A DNA stretch of 64,000 nt from Simmondsia chinensis (GCA_018398585.1 JAGTTD010000018.1:2921501-2985500), one strand, 5' to 3'; counted from the first letter of the stretch, positions 1 to 13,000 are shown. The notes: generated by a model from the letters alone, not told the origin. A program made the numbers and translations.

Positions 1-95
1 GGCATACGTTTAAAACCATACCACCTCTATAGCGTAAAATTAATTTGCTTTGTGAGGAAGTAAACAAAAGCGAAGAGAAGAGGAGGCATAAGGCA

Positions 96-3000
96 ATGGC
101 GGCTCCATGGTTGCGTAGTCGATTGCTTCCCCTCTTCAATGGTAACCCCTTCAAAACCCTAATTTCATTCAATCCTTTGCTTCTTCTTTTTTTGACTTTT
201 TAGTCCTTTTCTTGCAAATTTGACTGTAATTGATTATTCTAAAAGTTTAAGATGATGGATGAAGGTCGAAATGCAGTAGTTTTATACTGCTAAACATGTT
301 ACATGTTCGGTTTTCGATTGGGCTTGAAGTATGATAATGAACTTGTGCAACCCGTTATGGCTTGTTTGGCAACCGAGTAAAAAGGTGAATGTAAAGAGAA
401 CTATAGCTAAAATAAGAGTAAAATAATCAAATTTTTTAAAAAAATTATCGCTTCCCTCTTTACTCTCAAATTTGGGGTAAATACTTACATATCTTTTAAC
501 CTAAGAGGATATCAACACGCAAGCACGGGATCCCATTAAAACTCCAAAGTTAAGCGTGCTTGGGAGATAGTAGTACCAAGATGGGTGACCTCCGGGGAAG
601 TCCTCGTGTTGCACCTCTTAGATTGGGGGTTTCTCGGAAATAGTAGTACCAACAAGGGGGAAGGTTGCGTACATCCACCTCCTAAACCTTGCTTAGGCAG
701 GAGTCTTTGAGGCACTGGGAATGTTGCTTTTTTACCCCTCTTTACCCTGTTGCCGAACAGGGGGTTAATCTTAAGGGTGCGGTTATTGGGATTTTAACTC
801 GCGATTTCGTGATCAACAAACTCTAATACTATGTTAAGAAACTAACTGTTACGAAAGATTGAGCGATGAGTGAGGGCCCCAACTATGGTTATATACACTT
901 ATATCCTCGTTCTGAAAATTTAGGATAAGTTATGAACTGCTACTGAATGCAGTGATTCAATTTACCCCTATTTGAGAGAGATAAGCGGTAATGGAGGTAA
1001 TAGGGTTTAAAACTTACCCCTTTACCCCCCCCCCCCCCATGATACAAACCCGATCGAATCCACACAAGATCCAACACAATCACATAATCCAACCACACAA
1101 TCGCTAATAGTAACTATGGGATAGCTAGATTGGTATCCCGGATTTGTATTGATATATCAAATATAGTAAATACAAGTATGAGAAGGGGGGGAAATCCAGA
1201 AGAAAGGGGAAAGGATTAGAGAGAATTTGGGGAGAGAGAGAGAAGATCATCACATTACAATTAACATGCCCAAATCTCTAACTAACTGTCCCTATTTATA
1301 ATAATGATCTCAAGGATGAGGTGGCCTCTAGGGCTGACGTGGCTGTCAAGTCGGCTCTTGACTAATTCGGGCGTGACCCTCAGTAATATTTGTATCACAT
1401 TACCCCATTTTCTTTACCCTCCAATTTGGGGTAAAGAGATGGTAAGATTTTACAATATTTTGGATAGTTCGGCAGTCGGGCCGACTCGAGACTAATTCAG
1501 GTGTGATCCTCTGTAATATTCGTATCACATTACCCCATTTTCTTTACCCTCCAATTTGGGGTAAAGAGATGGTCAAATTTTAAAATATTTTGGACAATGT
1601 TGTTGTCATTCTAACTATAACTCTCTTTATTCTTATCCCTTCATCCAATTGTGAAGCAAGGCTAATTCATTTATCCCTCGTTTTCCTTACCCTTAACTAA
1701 ACCGCACTGACATTGGAATAGGATAACCGTTTACCCTTTTTACACTACCCCTCTTTAACCATTTACCCTCTCTTCAATTCGAGGGGAGTGTCTTCCGGAA
1801 AATTTCAGTTAAAATATTATCATTTACGAATATTTTTCTCAAAAATTTTCTTACTTTGTCAAGGAAAACAATTTAGTAATTTAAATTTGTATAGAATTTG
1901 TGATTGACCCATTTGAAATTGAGGTGAGATTCGCCGTCTAAAGTTTGAGGTAGAAAATCTTTTCCGTTCTATGAAGAAAAAAAGTTTTCTATCCTTGTTG
2001 AGAGGAAGTCATCTTGACCCTGTAGAGTAAGATGATTTCTCTTTACATCGGACATTAAAAAAAGTATTTCTTCAAACCAATTGCAGCCTTTGTGAATGTG
2101 ATATGAATCAATATTGAAATAGATTAAAAATTAAATCAAAGTGGTAAAATACTGAAATTAAAGAGTTAAGAAACAACTTTGATTTCTAATACCCACAAGC
2201 TCTAGCCTATTTATAGGGTTTGTCTCTCCTCCCGGGTCAAGCCCGTTCCTATTCTTCTCTGTTCTATTGCTTTTGGTCCGTATACCTCTTGAGGCATGTA
2301 TCAGATTGTGATGGAGACAAATTAGAAGAGTAGTGTCCAATAATGGAAAATGAATTTTATGCTTGGATTGCCTGATTTGCCAGTCAAGAAGAGAAGCGAC
2401 ATTTTCAATTGCAACATGTAACATCTTATATTTTTGGGTAGATTTCGGCCCCGTTAGGTTTTGTGTTTCTGGGCAGCTCACAAGACGAATGTATACTGAT
2501 GCAGTTTTTTTTAAATTTTTATATTGGTAAGGCGAGTACGACTTATCCATAAATAGGGAGACCAACACGTGGAAAATGTGGGAGATGAGCTTCGAACTTA
2601 AGACCTCGTGTTGAGGGTTTCAGAGCTTAATGTATCGTCTTTTTTCATCATTCTTTTGAAGCAACTTCAATAGAGGAGGGATTTGTGGTGAATTTGAAGA
2701 CGATGTTGGTCTAGTTTTCTGTGCATTTTAAGATTAATTCAAAGACATAATTTTGTTTTGTGGTAGGTGAGCGAGGTCGGAGATCAGAATATATGATAGG
2801 ATCTCAAATTGTCGTAGGGTCTTAGTTGCGCATGAGCGTTCAATTAGAGCATCCACCATTTTTCCCTTCAAACACCGTATCATTGACGGATCCAATAATA
2901 GCCAAGAATCTCTAGCTTGCTCTATTAGTGTGCCAAGAAACGAATTATCTCAAAAGCTTAAGTAGTTAGGTGAAGATCGAACAACAGTTTTATACTTATT

Positions 3001-4507
3001 CTGAATAACAAATAAACATCATGTTATATTCCCTCCTATTGTTATGTTTGAAAATATAATTCAAAACGACGATAGGAATCCTCTTTTGTTAGCATTTCGC
3101 TGTCCAAATCATCCATAATCTTCTATCGATGTACTGTCTCTGCCTATAATCCCCTTTTGATTTTACGCCATCCCTTGAAACAATCTTAACTTTTGCATAT
3201 ATGCTTCCGAGTTGATTATCGAGATTGATTTGTCCTTCTTTGGACTCTAATATTTATTATCAAAGGAACTAACTATTTTAGAAGTTTAAGCTAGTAGGAG
3301 TAGACCTATGAATGATTTTATACACTAACATTGCCGAAATCATGAAGCATGTCAACATAATCATCAAATTGTGATGGAAGATACTGATATTGTTTAGGTT
3401 ATATTCCACTTTAATATTTCCAATGAAAATCTACTGTATAAGGTACTTGGTTGATGAAATTTTTAACTTTTCAAAGCAATTGAGTGATAATATTTTTAAA
3501 CTTCAGGTTATCTCACTGCATATATTAGAACGTGAGGTTACCTAGTTGATAAATGAACGTGAATATTTGGTTCCAATTGACATTAAAAACAATGTGGAAG
3601 AGATTAGGAGCATCAGCGGTAGTTTAAGTCATATCAGGTTCTCCCATGTCTTCAGGGAAGCAAACAGATCAGCTGATTATGTGGCCAGTGAAGGCTATGG
3701 GAGTGAGTTTCAGGCGGAGGTGATGGAGCCGTCCAGCACCCTCCTTTTTATATATACAACAAAGGTCTTGGGTTGCCCCTCGTTAAGGAGGATGGCCTAA
3801 GGCTGCTTTCTTGTCTTTACCTATATTATTATAAAAAAAAAAAAATAAAAAAAAAAGATCGAACCTTATAAATGATTAAATTTCCCTTGGTTATATAAAG
3901 AAAGAAAAAGAGTTCATTGAGGACATATTATCGTTAACGTTTTCTACATCGTTTCTATCTTAATTTTATTTCTTTTCCTAAAAAGGAAAAGGAAGAAGCC
4001 TTTCTCCATAGCTTTACATTCTTCACCTATCTCCTTGCAGAAGTATCTAGACGATCTCTTCCATCATCGAACACAATCTCCGGAAGATACCGATACTTGA
4101 GCCACGGGGTTCAAATGCAACCCGAAACACCCAATATTGAGAGCATCAAAACCGAACAGGACGAATCTTCGCACTCCAAAAACGGCTCTGACCACAGTAG
4201 CATTAGCCACAAAGTGACGTCGAGCTTGAAGGTATCTTCCCGTCATGATCTTGCCATGATCTTCACTTGTAAAGTCTGTGAGACTCGGTCCATGAAGACC
4301 GTGTGTCGTGAGTCGTATGAAAAAGGCGTTGTCGTGGTTCGGTGTGGCGGGTGCAATAACCTACATTTGATAGCGGACCAGCTCGGGTGGTTTGGCGAGC
4401 CGGGGAGCATTGAGGACTTACTTGCTGCTCGTGGCGAGGAGGTTAAGAAGGGTTCCGTTGACTCATTGAACTTTACTCTTGAAGATTTGGCTGGTAAGAA
4501 ACTTTGA
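96..4507 (+). CDS. Zim17/DNL-type zinc finger protein (HSP70 escort protein), two exons
   Basis: Exon 1 is 96-141 (ATG at 96, 15 codons plus one base, donor GT at 142); exon 2 is 4041-4507 (acceptor AG at 4039-4040, stop TGA 4505-4507). Phases agree (G plus AA). Exon 2 carries the DNL zinc ribbon: two CxxC pairs (TCKVC and RCGGC) followed by NNLHLIADQLGWF, the signature of Zim17/Tim15/HEP proteins, which keep organellar HSP70s soluble and active. The N-terminus (MAAPWLRSRLLPLF, then an Arg/Ser-rich stretch) looks like an organelle transit peptide, so mitochondria or plastids are the likely site. The mature domain has the usual size. The single intron of 3.9 kb is filled with a 5S-SINE, LTR-like repeats and an L1 fragment. 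Exon 2 is certain in family; exon 1 is inferred from splice phase and transit-peptide character. Confidence 0.88.
500..734 (+). mobile_element. 5S-SINE, subfamily A, full length
   Basis: Starts AACCTAAGAGG, then a 5S rRNA-like part from the GGATCCCATTA region through GAAGTCCTCGTGTTGCACC (true 5S end retained), then the tail GGTTGCGTACATC ... GGCACTGGGAATGTTGCTT. The 5S internal promoter region (AAGTTAAGCGTGCTT and GATGGGTGACCTCC) is present. No clear TSD is seen. Confidence 0.85.
1360..1605. repeat. Two-copy tandem duplication, period 130 bp
   Basis: Units begin GACTAATTCGGGCGTGA at 1360 and GACTAATTCAGGTGTGA at 1490 and stay nearly identical through GTATCACATTACCCCATTTT and TTTGGGGTAAAGAGATGGT. 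A recent local duplication within the repeat-rich intron. Confidence 0.8.
1800..3530. other. Intronic DNA without a recognisable gene
   Basis: AT-rich. It holds MITE-like sequence near 1790-2040 (GTTTTCT/GGAAAAC motifs in mirror orientation), an open minus-strand frame at 2158-2568 with no family resemblance and a TATA-like CTATTTATAGGG, and pieces near 2930-3060 and 3225-3360 that resemble the LTR-like repeat at 52770-52960. I see no exon here. Confidence 0.5.
3546..3860 (+). pseudogene. L1-type LINE 3' end: RNase H-like fragment plus poly(A)
   Basis: The frame 3546-3800 encodes HIRFSHVFREANRSADYVAS, the end of the RNase H-like domain found at the C-terminus of plant L1 ORF2 and in 'putative ribonuclease H' copies. 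About 30 bases after the stop an A-rich run (3832-3857) forms the tail. A 5'-truncated L1 insertion on the sense strand of the intron; no TSD could be assigned. Confidence 0.75.
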
Positions 4508-5450
4508 TGAGAACAATTATCATAGTTTTATGTCAATTTGTTGAAGAATTTGGAACACCATTTTGTATTAGATGTGTTTGTAATTTTGGTGTATAGCACT
4601 ATGGAAAATCGAGAGGAGAACTGAGCATGAGCTCGTTAGGCTCGAGGCTTAGTTCGTCAGTATTTTGGATGACTTGAACTTGGCTTACAACTCACCGAGT
4701 ATGATGACTTTTAGTTTAAGCTCGAATCTAACCCAATGAGTTTTTAGCTGAGCTCAAATTGTTTACGTTCAAGCTTGGCTTATTGAGAATCACACATGAC
4801 ACATGATGCATATAGAACTCGTATGGCTCATTTAGACTTGTAAGCTGTGAAGTAGAAGCCTCTAGAGTGTTGTACTTCCGCATTGCTTGTTTTGATCGAA
4901 AAAAATGTTTGTAATCATGCTTGGATGTATGACCGCCAAGAGTGGATCGACTCGTTTTTCGCGGTAGATGCTGATTAGCTGGCCCAAGGCCTCTTGTAAT
5001 GTTAAAAAACCAAAAAAATGAGTTTCACGGTCTTACTCTTGGATTACTTAGTTGAACAGGGTGACTCAACTTGGCTCGAGCTCAAAATAAGCCGAGCTTG
5101 TTGATGAGTTAGCTGTATACTATCTACTCACGTGTGTTCTTATACGGGAGATGGATCAGCAATCATGTGTGTTTTCTGGCATCTGTGTTGATGAATCATT
5201 TTTTTTAATTGCGCGATGGCATTTTTTTTCCTTTGTTATAAGAAGATTTGACTTGATCTTATCCACCTAAACCTTACTGAAGAGAAGGCTTTATACAAAG
5301 CTAAATAACGATTAAAAACTGTGTATTCGATACAATAGTTAGGAGTGGGGAGTACATTGATGCTAGATCACTGTGCCCCTAGATTTGCATGTCTATTATT
5401 ATTACTTACATGTCTGTTATTGCTATATTTGACTTGGATTTGTTAGCATC
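4508..5450. other. 3' flank of the DNL gene with degenerate GAGCTCG repeat
   Basis: The first few hundred bases are probably 3' UTR. From about 4640 to 4800 and 5030 to 5115 the sequence is rich in GAGCTCG/CTTGGCTTA words and is a decayed member of the MITE family seen intact at 5963 and 16165. No gene seen. Confidence 0.5.
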
Positions 5451-5541
5451 ATGAAGGGGTTAAGGTTGTGTATATTTTATCTTCTCCAGATCCTTTCCTA
5501 GCGAGAGCTTCTTTGAAGTACTGGGTTACTATTGTTGTTGT
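5451..5541 (+). mobile_element. Degenerate LINE/SINE 3' tail with TTG run
   Basis: GAAGGGGTTAAGGTTGTGTA ... CTCCAGATCC ... GCGAGAGC ... AGTACTGGGT followed by ATTGTTGTTGTA matches the shared RTE/SINE tail in order, with many substitutions. An old copy. Confidence 0.6.
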
Positions 5542-5962
5542 ATTAGATTATTTGACTTGATGATTACAATAGTGAACTTTGGGAGTGACATCCTTGTCAA
5601 AATTTTGAAGATTGGTGCAAAAATTTAAAGGCTTTGGTGTGCCAATGAGACAAATGAAAGGAGGGAAAAAAATTGAAGTGTTATAGTCAGGAAAGTTTAG
5701 TAAAATTTTATGATATTATTTATTATAAATTATATCATTATTTTGATAATAAAATTTATTATTCTGATAATAATAACTCCCATTCAAATAAAAAAAGCAT
5801 GGTGCTTTGTTGACATTTGGTTTATTGACCTTGATAGCCAATCGATCAACTTATCGATATCCTTTCACGGTTCAAATAGAAGGCCCCCTTTTCTTGTATC
5901 GATTGGTTGATACATTTTTGGGCAACAACATGAATGATAAGTATACTGATGCATGCCCTGAT

Positions 5963-6491
5963 TAGGGGTGCTAACGAGGCAAGCACTCGAGCTCGATAAG
6001 GCTTATCGAACTCAAGTTTGAGTTGAGTTCTTATCAAGCTTTTGAATATTTATATGAGCTTGGTTCGATAAAATTTATTATGTTCGATATTCTACTTGGC
6101 TCGTTAGGCATTTCGAGCTAATCTATTTAGTCAAGTTGCGCTTGTTATCGAGCTAATCTTGTTATCGAATCGAGCTTCCTATCGTGTTGAGCTACTCGAG
6201 TTACTATCAAGCCATTATCAAACTATTTTGAGTTAATATTAATAGTTAGCAAGCTCTTAATGAGCTCTTAGCGACTCTTAATGAAGTCTTAACAAGCACT
6301 TACCAAATCCTTATTAAACTTTTCTTAAATGTTAACGAGCCGAGCACCTCCTTGTTCGAATTTAGCTCATTAAGCTTATAAAGCATACTCGAACTCAGCT
6401 TAATAAACTATAAAGCCCCAATAACGAACATAAACAAATTGTAATGAGTTTTAGATATGAGTAGTTCATAGAATATTAATTTACACCCTTA
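5963..6491. mobile_element. GAGCTCG-rich MITE, probable hAT
   Basis: Begins TAGGGGTGCTAACGAGGC and ends TTTACACCCTTA, so the ends are imperfect inverted repeats. The interior repeats GAGCTCGATAAG-type words. Flanking octamers GCCCTGAT (5955-5962) and GCCATCAT (6492-6499) are a plausible 8-bp TSD with two mismatches. Confidence 0.6.
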
Positions 6492-7010
6492 GCCATCATT
6501 AGCACATCCAGTGAAGCACAATAAAGGCCTTTTTCACCGTACTATAAAATGATTCTCTCTTCAAAAGTTGGTCTCTTTTTCATCTTAAAATTTATTTTTA
6601 TTCCACTTTGAATAATCATTATTTTCTTACTTCTGTCCAAAAACCGAAAACTCGAGAAAACTCAAAATGTTTTTTAAAGCATTTTCTGCTTCAAAACAAG
6701 TTCAAATAGATACTAAACCCCGCTAATTACTAAATTACAATAAGGACGTGCATACCTATTTTTTTAGTCAAAGGAAGTCCGAATACAAACCCCTAAACTA
6801 TGTAAGCGAGCAACCTCATGGGCAATAAAATTTGTCGCTCTACAAGTCCAGGAAGTGCATACCTAATACTTGCCTTAGCCTATATAATTTATTGTAACAA
6901 AATGTATATATATGATGCCATACTTCATCACCAAAAACCCCAAACTCGGCCAGCAAGCTTCCACTTTTTCCATCGCGGGTTTCGATAAGCCAAAAACCGA
7001 TACATGTACT
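6492..7010. other. Translin 3' flank, no other gene seen
   Basis: AT-rich. It contains MITE-like words near 6600-6720 and the likely 3' UTR of the minus-strand translin gene next to 7011. Confidence 0.45.
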
Positions 7011-10000
7011 TCACATGTGAGTCTCTTCAATTCTTGTCGTATCCTCACTCGGTATCAGCCCTCGAATCTTAACATCGTAGTACACTTCTGTCACTCTTCT
7101 CAAATCGTACTTAATCGCTGTAGCAGGTTAGATAAAAAAACACGTAACAGAAGGATCATTACATAACATATATAACATTTTAGTCATTACGTGGTAGTAT
7201 CTTTGTAATTATTCGTATTGTGTTTTACTCATTAAGACTTCGTTTGTTAAGATGGGAAACATTTTTCTCTCATTGTTTATTTGTATAACTTCATAATAAT
7301 AATCAACAACAACAATAAGCCTAGTGCCTCAAGGGCTTCCGCATAAGCCGGGTCTGGGAGGGGTGGATGTATACAGCCTTACCTCTTCAGGGTGTAACCC
7401 TACCGAGAGGCTATTTCCGAGGACCCCCAACCCTATAGGGTTAGCAACACAAGAACTTCCCAGGAGGTCACCCATCTTAGTACTACTCTCGCTCAAGCAC
7501 GCTTAATTTCGGAGTTCTAATGGGATCCGATGCCTTAGTGACGTAGTCCATAGCAATAATCACAAATTTAGAAAATATTTTCCCCCATTAGAGGTAAACT
7601 GACTTCTATTCAAAAAAGTGGGAAAATATTTTCCTTCAGGGAAAACATCGTAATCTTATGCCATATGCTTCCCAACAAACTCAACTTAGTCAAGCATTAA
7701 CCTCATAAAAATTTATAAATTTAAAATCATATCCTTTAGCCCAAAAAACCAAAAATTTTAAGAAAAAATAATTTAAAATTGAAAATATGCGAAAAAGATC
7801 TTTGCATAAGAAAATACTTCCGTTGAACCAAAGCAAAACAAAGTATAAAACATACTTATAAATTCTATCAAAGTACATAGGGGTACCAGTATTGATAATC
7901 ATATAAGTTCTTGTTCAAGTTTGCAGATAAAAGGCTTAAAAGCAATATATATTCACCGGAACAGACCAAACATGATAGTCGTGACTTGTTATGTAACATC
8001 TACAACAACCTATTTTTTCCACAAACTTAAATTTGGGAGCAAAATAGGCAGAAATGAGGCTGTAAAAGTTACTTACAATCAAACTTTCTACGAAGAAAAT
8101 CGTTTCGAAGATTGAGCATCCGAAACGCAGCGTATAGATCAGTCAAAAAGGATAACACCATTTTTGGACACTCGAAGTTCCCCGCTGTCACTTGATTCAC
8201 CACGTACCGTGGCTGCAAAATACAGAGGCGGAAAACAATATTAGAAAAAGCAAAAAAAAAAAAAATTAACGGGATTATGTAACGTAGTTTGAACTAGTTA
8301 TTATATGATTGGCAATTACGTTACAGTGCTATTTGCAATGGATTTTATAGTGTTATTTATGCCAATGGTCCTTGTACTTTGTCTATTATGTAGATGTAGT
8401 TCTTGTACTCTTAATTGTGTCACTTTAATCCTTGTACAATTTACTCTATTTTAATTTAATCCTACGGTGTAAATTCAAGCTAAGTTCAACGCATATTTTA
8501 ATCAGCAACATTAGGGGAGATGCAAGTAACATAATACAAACCCATTGACCCAATTTAACCCCATCCATGAACTGGTCATTCAAGATTACGTCATCAACTT
8601 TGATTTCATAATATGATTAAATTGACACAACTTAAGTTGTACAAAGACAAAATTGACACAGTAAACGAAGTATTGGGACCTGTGATGTAAACAACTCCAT
8701 ATTTTATTTGCTTTAATATCTTTATGAATGTCTATGTAAGTTACAACTATCAATGTGGCATAAAAAATAACGATTGCATAATATTCATTCACTCGGACAC
8801 AGCCTCCCTTTAGGGGTTGCACGCAAGACTGCGTACATGTCATCACCCCCCCCCCCCCCAAAAAAACCCCAGGCACCCGACCCTGCTCTAGCGGAAGCCC
8901 TTGTGGCACTGGGATTGTTGTTGTAAATATTCATTCAAGTCTTTGCAAATATAAGGCATAAAAAGCAAGTGGCAATGGATTGCAATTTGATTCCATGGCT
9001 ATTATGTGATGATTATTTTGTAATAGCCTTTAAAATGAATATATACGTGTTTTATTTTTAAAACATTTACATAAATGTATTTAAATGTCAAAAACTATCC
9101 AGACAATAAAAAAAATTAATAACTATAAAGCTATTCAGTCAAAGTTTTATTAAAAGAAAGACTAAAATGTAACTTACAAGATATCCAATATTTATTATTA
9201 CCTATTAGGTAACATTCTGCTTCTTAGGTTGGGGTTCCTCGAATACAGCCTTCCTTTAGGACAGTACCCTAAAAGGGTAAGGCTGCGTACATCCCACCCC
9301 TCCCAAAACCTGCTTATGCGGGAGCCCTTGAGGCACTGGGTTGATTGTTGTTGTTGTTGTATTAGGTAACATTCGCAACATCCAAGTAAGTTGAAGGAGT
9401 CGCTTAGCAGGGAAAAAAAAAAAAAAGAGGGGGAGGGAAAAAAAGGGTTGTAAGAATTGTTCGTACCAATTCATTAGACATGAAGCACACACCTGCATCC
9501 ATAGAAATACATGCACAAAAATTACTTCTATTATTGAAAAAAGAAATATTACTAAGAGAGATAATGTACAAAGAGTCAACGAAAAAATAATAGTATAAAG
9601 CTCTCTAATCTCTCTACAAATCAGCCAAGACTATCAATAGAGCCCCCAAGCTCTTTGTCCAAAGAGTTCCTAAAAACAACAGCAACAATAGTCCTAGTGC
9701 CCCAAGGGTACTACCCTGAAGGGAGGCTGTTTCCGAGGCAAAGAGTTCCTAAAAAGACTGCAAAAATTATGACTAACAATTACAACAACTACAATGGAAA
9801 TACATGGCCAATAAAAAAGGCAACACGATGCCCAAAGCTCCCATGAATACATTCTTACTCCCACTTTTGTAAAACTGTGTTTCCAAAACTTGAAATTGAC
9901 CTGCCCATCACATTGGAGCAACCTTGCTGATCACACTTAAGCGTTTTTAACTCGTTTCAATACCAAACGAAGCTCTATGAAGTTGTTTTCCGCAACTAAA

Positions 10001-13000
10001 GCTTAGTGCAATCTAAAGCTCCGTTTGTTTTGATGAAAAACCTCACTAAATGTGTTATTTCTTTACATAGCTTCATAACAACAATTACAAATACAAAAAA
10101 CAACAAGAAGTGATTTCCTTTTCTAGAGCAATAACAACAGCAGATGTATTTCTTTCTTGTGATGGGATAAAAAATAAACAAACCAACCGACAAAAAAAAA
10201 AGGAAACAAGACAAAAAAGGTTGTAAAACTCGAACAGTAACTAAGTTCAAAAGGTAGAAGCCTGGCACAATTTATGCTCACCAATGAGGTAATCTTCAAT
10301 GTCAAGACCAAATTCTGAAGCATTCACTGCAAGGCCACATAGTAAAAAACTTAGTATACTTAGAGGTGTAAATGAGCTGGCGCTCATAAAGCTTGAAAGG
10401 CCCTGCTCGTTCGAGCTTGAACTAAGACCAAGCTTAATGAAGCTCAAGCTTGTAGGCTCACGATCCTGAACAAGCCTACTTTAATAGAACTTCTTAGCCT
10501 AAATGTGCCCAATTGAGCCTGAGCTAGAGCCAAACAAGCCTGAATGAGACTAAATCAAGCTTTAATGAGCCTAAATAAAGTGAGTTCAGTTTAGAGCACA
10601 TTGAGCTAGGTTCGAGCTTAACCAATGCCGACCCTATGATGAGTAAGCTTGAGCTTGAAGTTTCCAAGCTAGGAGAGCTTCAAGCCAAACCCCGGCCGAA
10701 TTAAATGTTGATAGGTTGAGCCTCGAGCCTAACGAGCTAGTCTTCAGCTCGACTCATATACAACACTAGTTACACTATCTGAAACCTATTTTAGAGCAGG
10801 ACGACTTGGACTAACAATCAACAAATAATGAATTCTAGCGCCCGAAGCATAGGAAATGTCTCTCACTAGATCATCACTAGTAAGCTATAAATTTAAAATT
10901 ATCAGCTAAAACAGATAGTATGAACAAGCTCTGAATCTCCTTCCAGCTCTTGCTTTCTTTACTTCACAATAGTACGGATGATACAACTTTTCTCTCAACA
11001 GGGACATCAACAACTATCCGGAGGATGGAGGCGATGGGTTTTAATCCAAGACCTTTAACTTAGAGGTTGGAAAGCTTAACCACTACATCAACTCAAACAA
11101 CTCAAAAAATGTCTTTCACAAGAAGATCATCACTAGTAAGCTAAAAATTACACCCGTACTGAATTCAGTCACCAGAAATTCCAAAATGTCATCTCTATTG
11201 TAACTCGAAGGTTACAAGACCAATACTCGAAAATAACCTCTTCAAAAAGTTGAGGGAAAAGGCTGTATACATCAGCCCATCATATACCAATTAAATGTAT
11301 AATGGGCAAAGTTATGACTAATCTAATTGTTGGAAATTTGGTAATAATATTCCAACAAAATAACAACAAACAACAACAACATTCCCAGTGCCTCACGGGC
11401 TCCCGCAAAAGCAAGGTCTGGGGGGGTAGATGTACGCAGCCTTACCCCTTCCGAGTGGAAGAGAGGCTGTTTCCGAGGACCCCCAACCTGAAGAATCTTG
11501 CCGTCCTGGAAGCAAGGCATCCAACAAAATAACAACAATATGAATAAATTATACCAATTAAGAATGAATTACAAAACATAAATAATGATAGAAATAAAAA
11601 TGTAATATAAAATCAGAAGAGTTCAGAAAAGTTGGCTTTAATTGGGTTGAGGTACAAAAAGGCGTTTTGTTTAGAAAGGAGACGCCAACGTGCTCAAAGA
11701 GTAGCCATTTCATTTATATATCCATGACAACAAACAAAAATAATTCGAACATACATCCAAGTTTTTCTTCAGCTTCGGAATGCGTTAGAAGATACTGCGT
11801 TTCTAACCAATGAAGGAAACAAAGTGCTGAGACAGCCATCTGCATTTCGTTTTTCCAATCGCTGTGATATCTGTTAAACATAATGAAACGCGGGATAGAA
11901 ACAATCACTTGAGATTGCGTAACAGAAAAAGAGACCTTGTCACTTAGATACACAGAGGTTTGACGATTTCTCACTTCGGTACCATGACATTTCAAGGACA
12001 CTTAGGTACCAGTTGTATCGGAATCAAGTGAACTTTTGTCAAAATTCAGCTAATCTTCAACGAAAAATGCCGATGTGATACATGATTATGGTTATAAATA
12101 TGAGAAATATTAATGTTTTTAGCAAAAATTCAGTGGTTTAAGAAAAAAGATTTACCAAATTCTAACGAAAGATACATATATATCGTCGAAACAATGTGTC
12201 ATTGTCAACATTTTTGGGAAAAATCACCAGATTTTGACAATAAACATGTACATAATACGTTATTGGAATTATGTTCGATGTCAAGATCTTCAAAAGAAAA
12301 TCTAGCAAAATTGCGCAGAAGATATTTAATTGATAAAATTTTAAAACAACAACTACCAGAGTATAATTTTGAAACCTCAAATACCTCATTATATATATAT
12401 TGAATTATTAGGGTACCTAACTAACAAATGCTTAAACATCAGGGTACCTAAGTGATAAATTCCCCTCAGAACAAATTTTGCATACTAGAAGCCTACCTGT
12501 AATATTCTCCAGGGCAATCACGGTGAATTTCCGATAGCTTACCAAGTAACTCCTTCAGCACATTTATATGAACTCTAGCCATATCCAGGACTTCTGAGTA
12601 ATGAAAAGAAAGCATAGAATAAGACGAGAAAAAACTTTCAAAGTGTTCACTTACATGCAATCATGCACTAAGGTTCAGTTTGGTTCAATAGAAAATTTTT
12701 CTTCACATAATATTCTCAATTAAAATATTTTTTTTCCTAAAAAAACTGTCTTTATAGATAAGGAAAATTGTTTCATTTTATAAACATATATGAGATTCAC
12801 GCTTGACCAATTTGAGGTTGAAAAGAAACATATGATGTGAGATCATAATGGCAAAAGTTTTCCACTCTATGAAGGAAAATATTTTCCCCTTTTATTGAGA
12901 GAAAGCGAATCTCTCCCCAATGAAGGAAATCATTTTCCGTATTTGTGGCTGTTGCTATAAAGTTATACAAAGAAACAATAAAATTGAGACGAAAAATGTT

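Larger units (their letters stand above)
360..1800. repeat. Repeat-rich part of the DNL-protein intron
   Basis: The stretch mixes a non-coding element rich in TTTACCC/GGGTAAA (mirror-image arms such as CCAATTTGGGGTAAAGAG), a 5S-SINE, a poly-C run at 1026-1039, and a piece at about 1040-1340 with a TATA-like CTATTTATAAT on the minus sense that resembles an LTR (compare 24390-24960). No coding capacity seen. Confidence 0.5.

Noticed and set aside
500..734. Cassandra TRIM elements (5S sequence in LTRs)
   Set aside because: No second LTR, primer site or polypurine tract next to any copy; TSDs are 13-19 bp and variable, as for retroposons, not the 5 bp of LTR elements.
2158..2568. 136-aa minus-strand frame in the DNL intron
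   Set aside because: No recognisable domain, high AT content and repeat-like flanks; no support for a gene.
6912..7166. Plus-strand 84-aa frame over the translin last exon
   Set aside because: It is the antisense shadow of exon 7; the minus strand has the conserved KYDLRRV and YYDVKIRGL motifs.
11302..11532. Open frame of 76 aa with similar frames at 7324, 23523, 25580, 35642, 36163 and 45859
   Set aside because: They are translations of the SINE/LINE tail (ending in words like PRTPN) and repeat at every copy; not genes.
12113..12403. 96-aa plus-strand frame in translin intron 1
   Set aside because: AT-rich, open on the opposite strand as well, no known motif, and lies in an intron of a well-supported gene.
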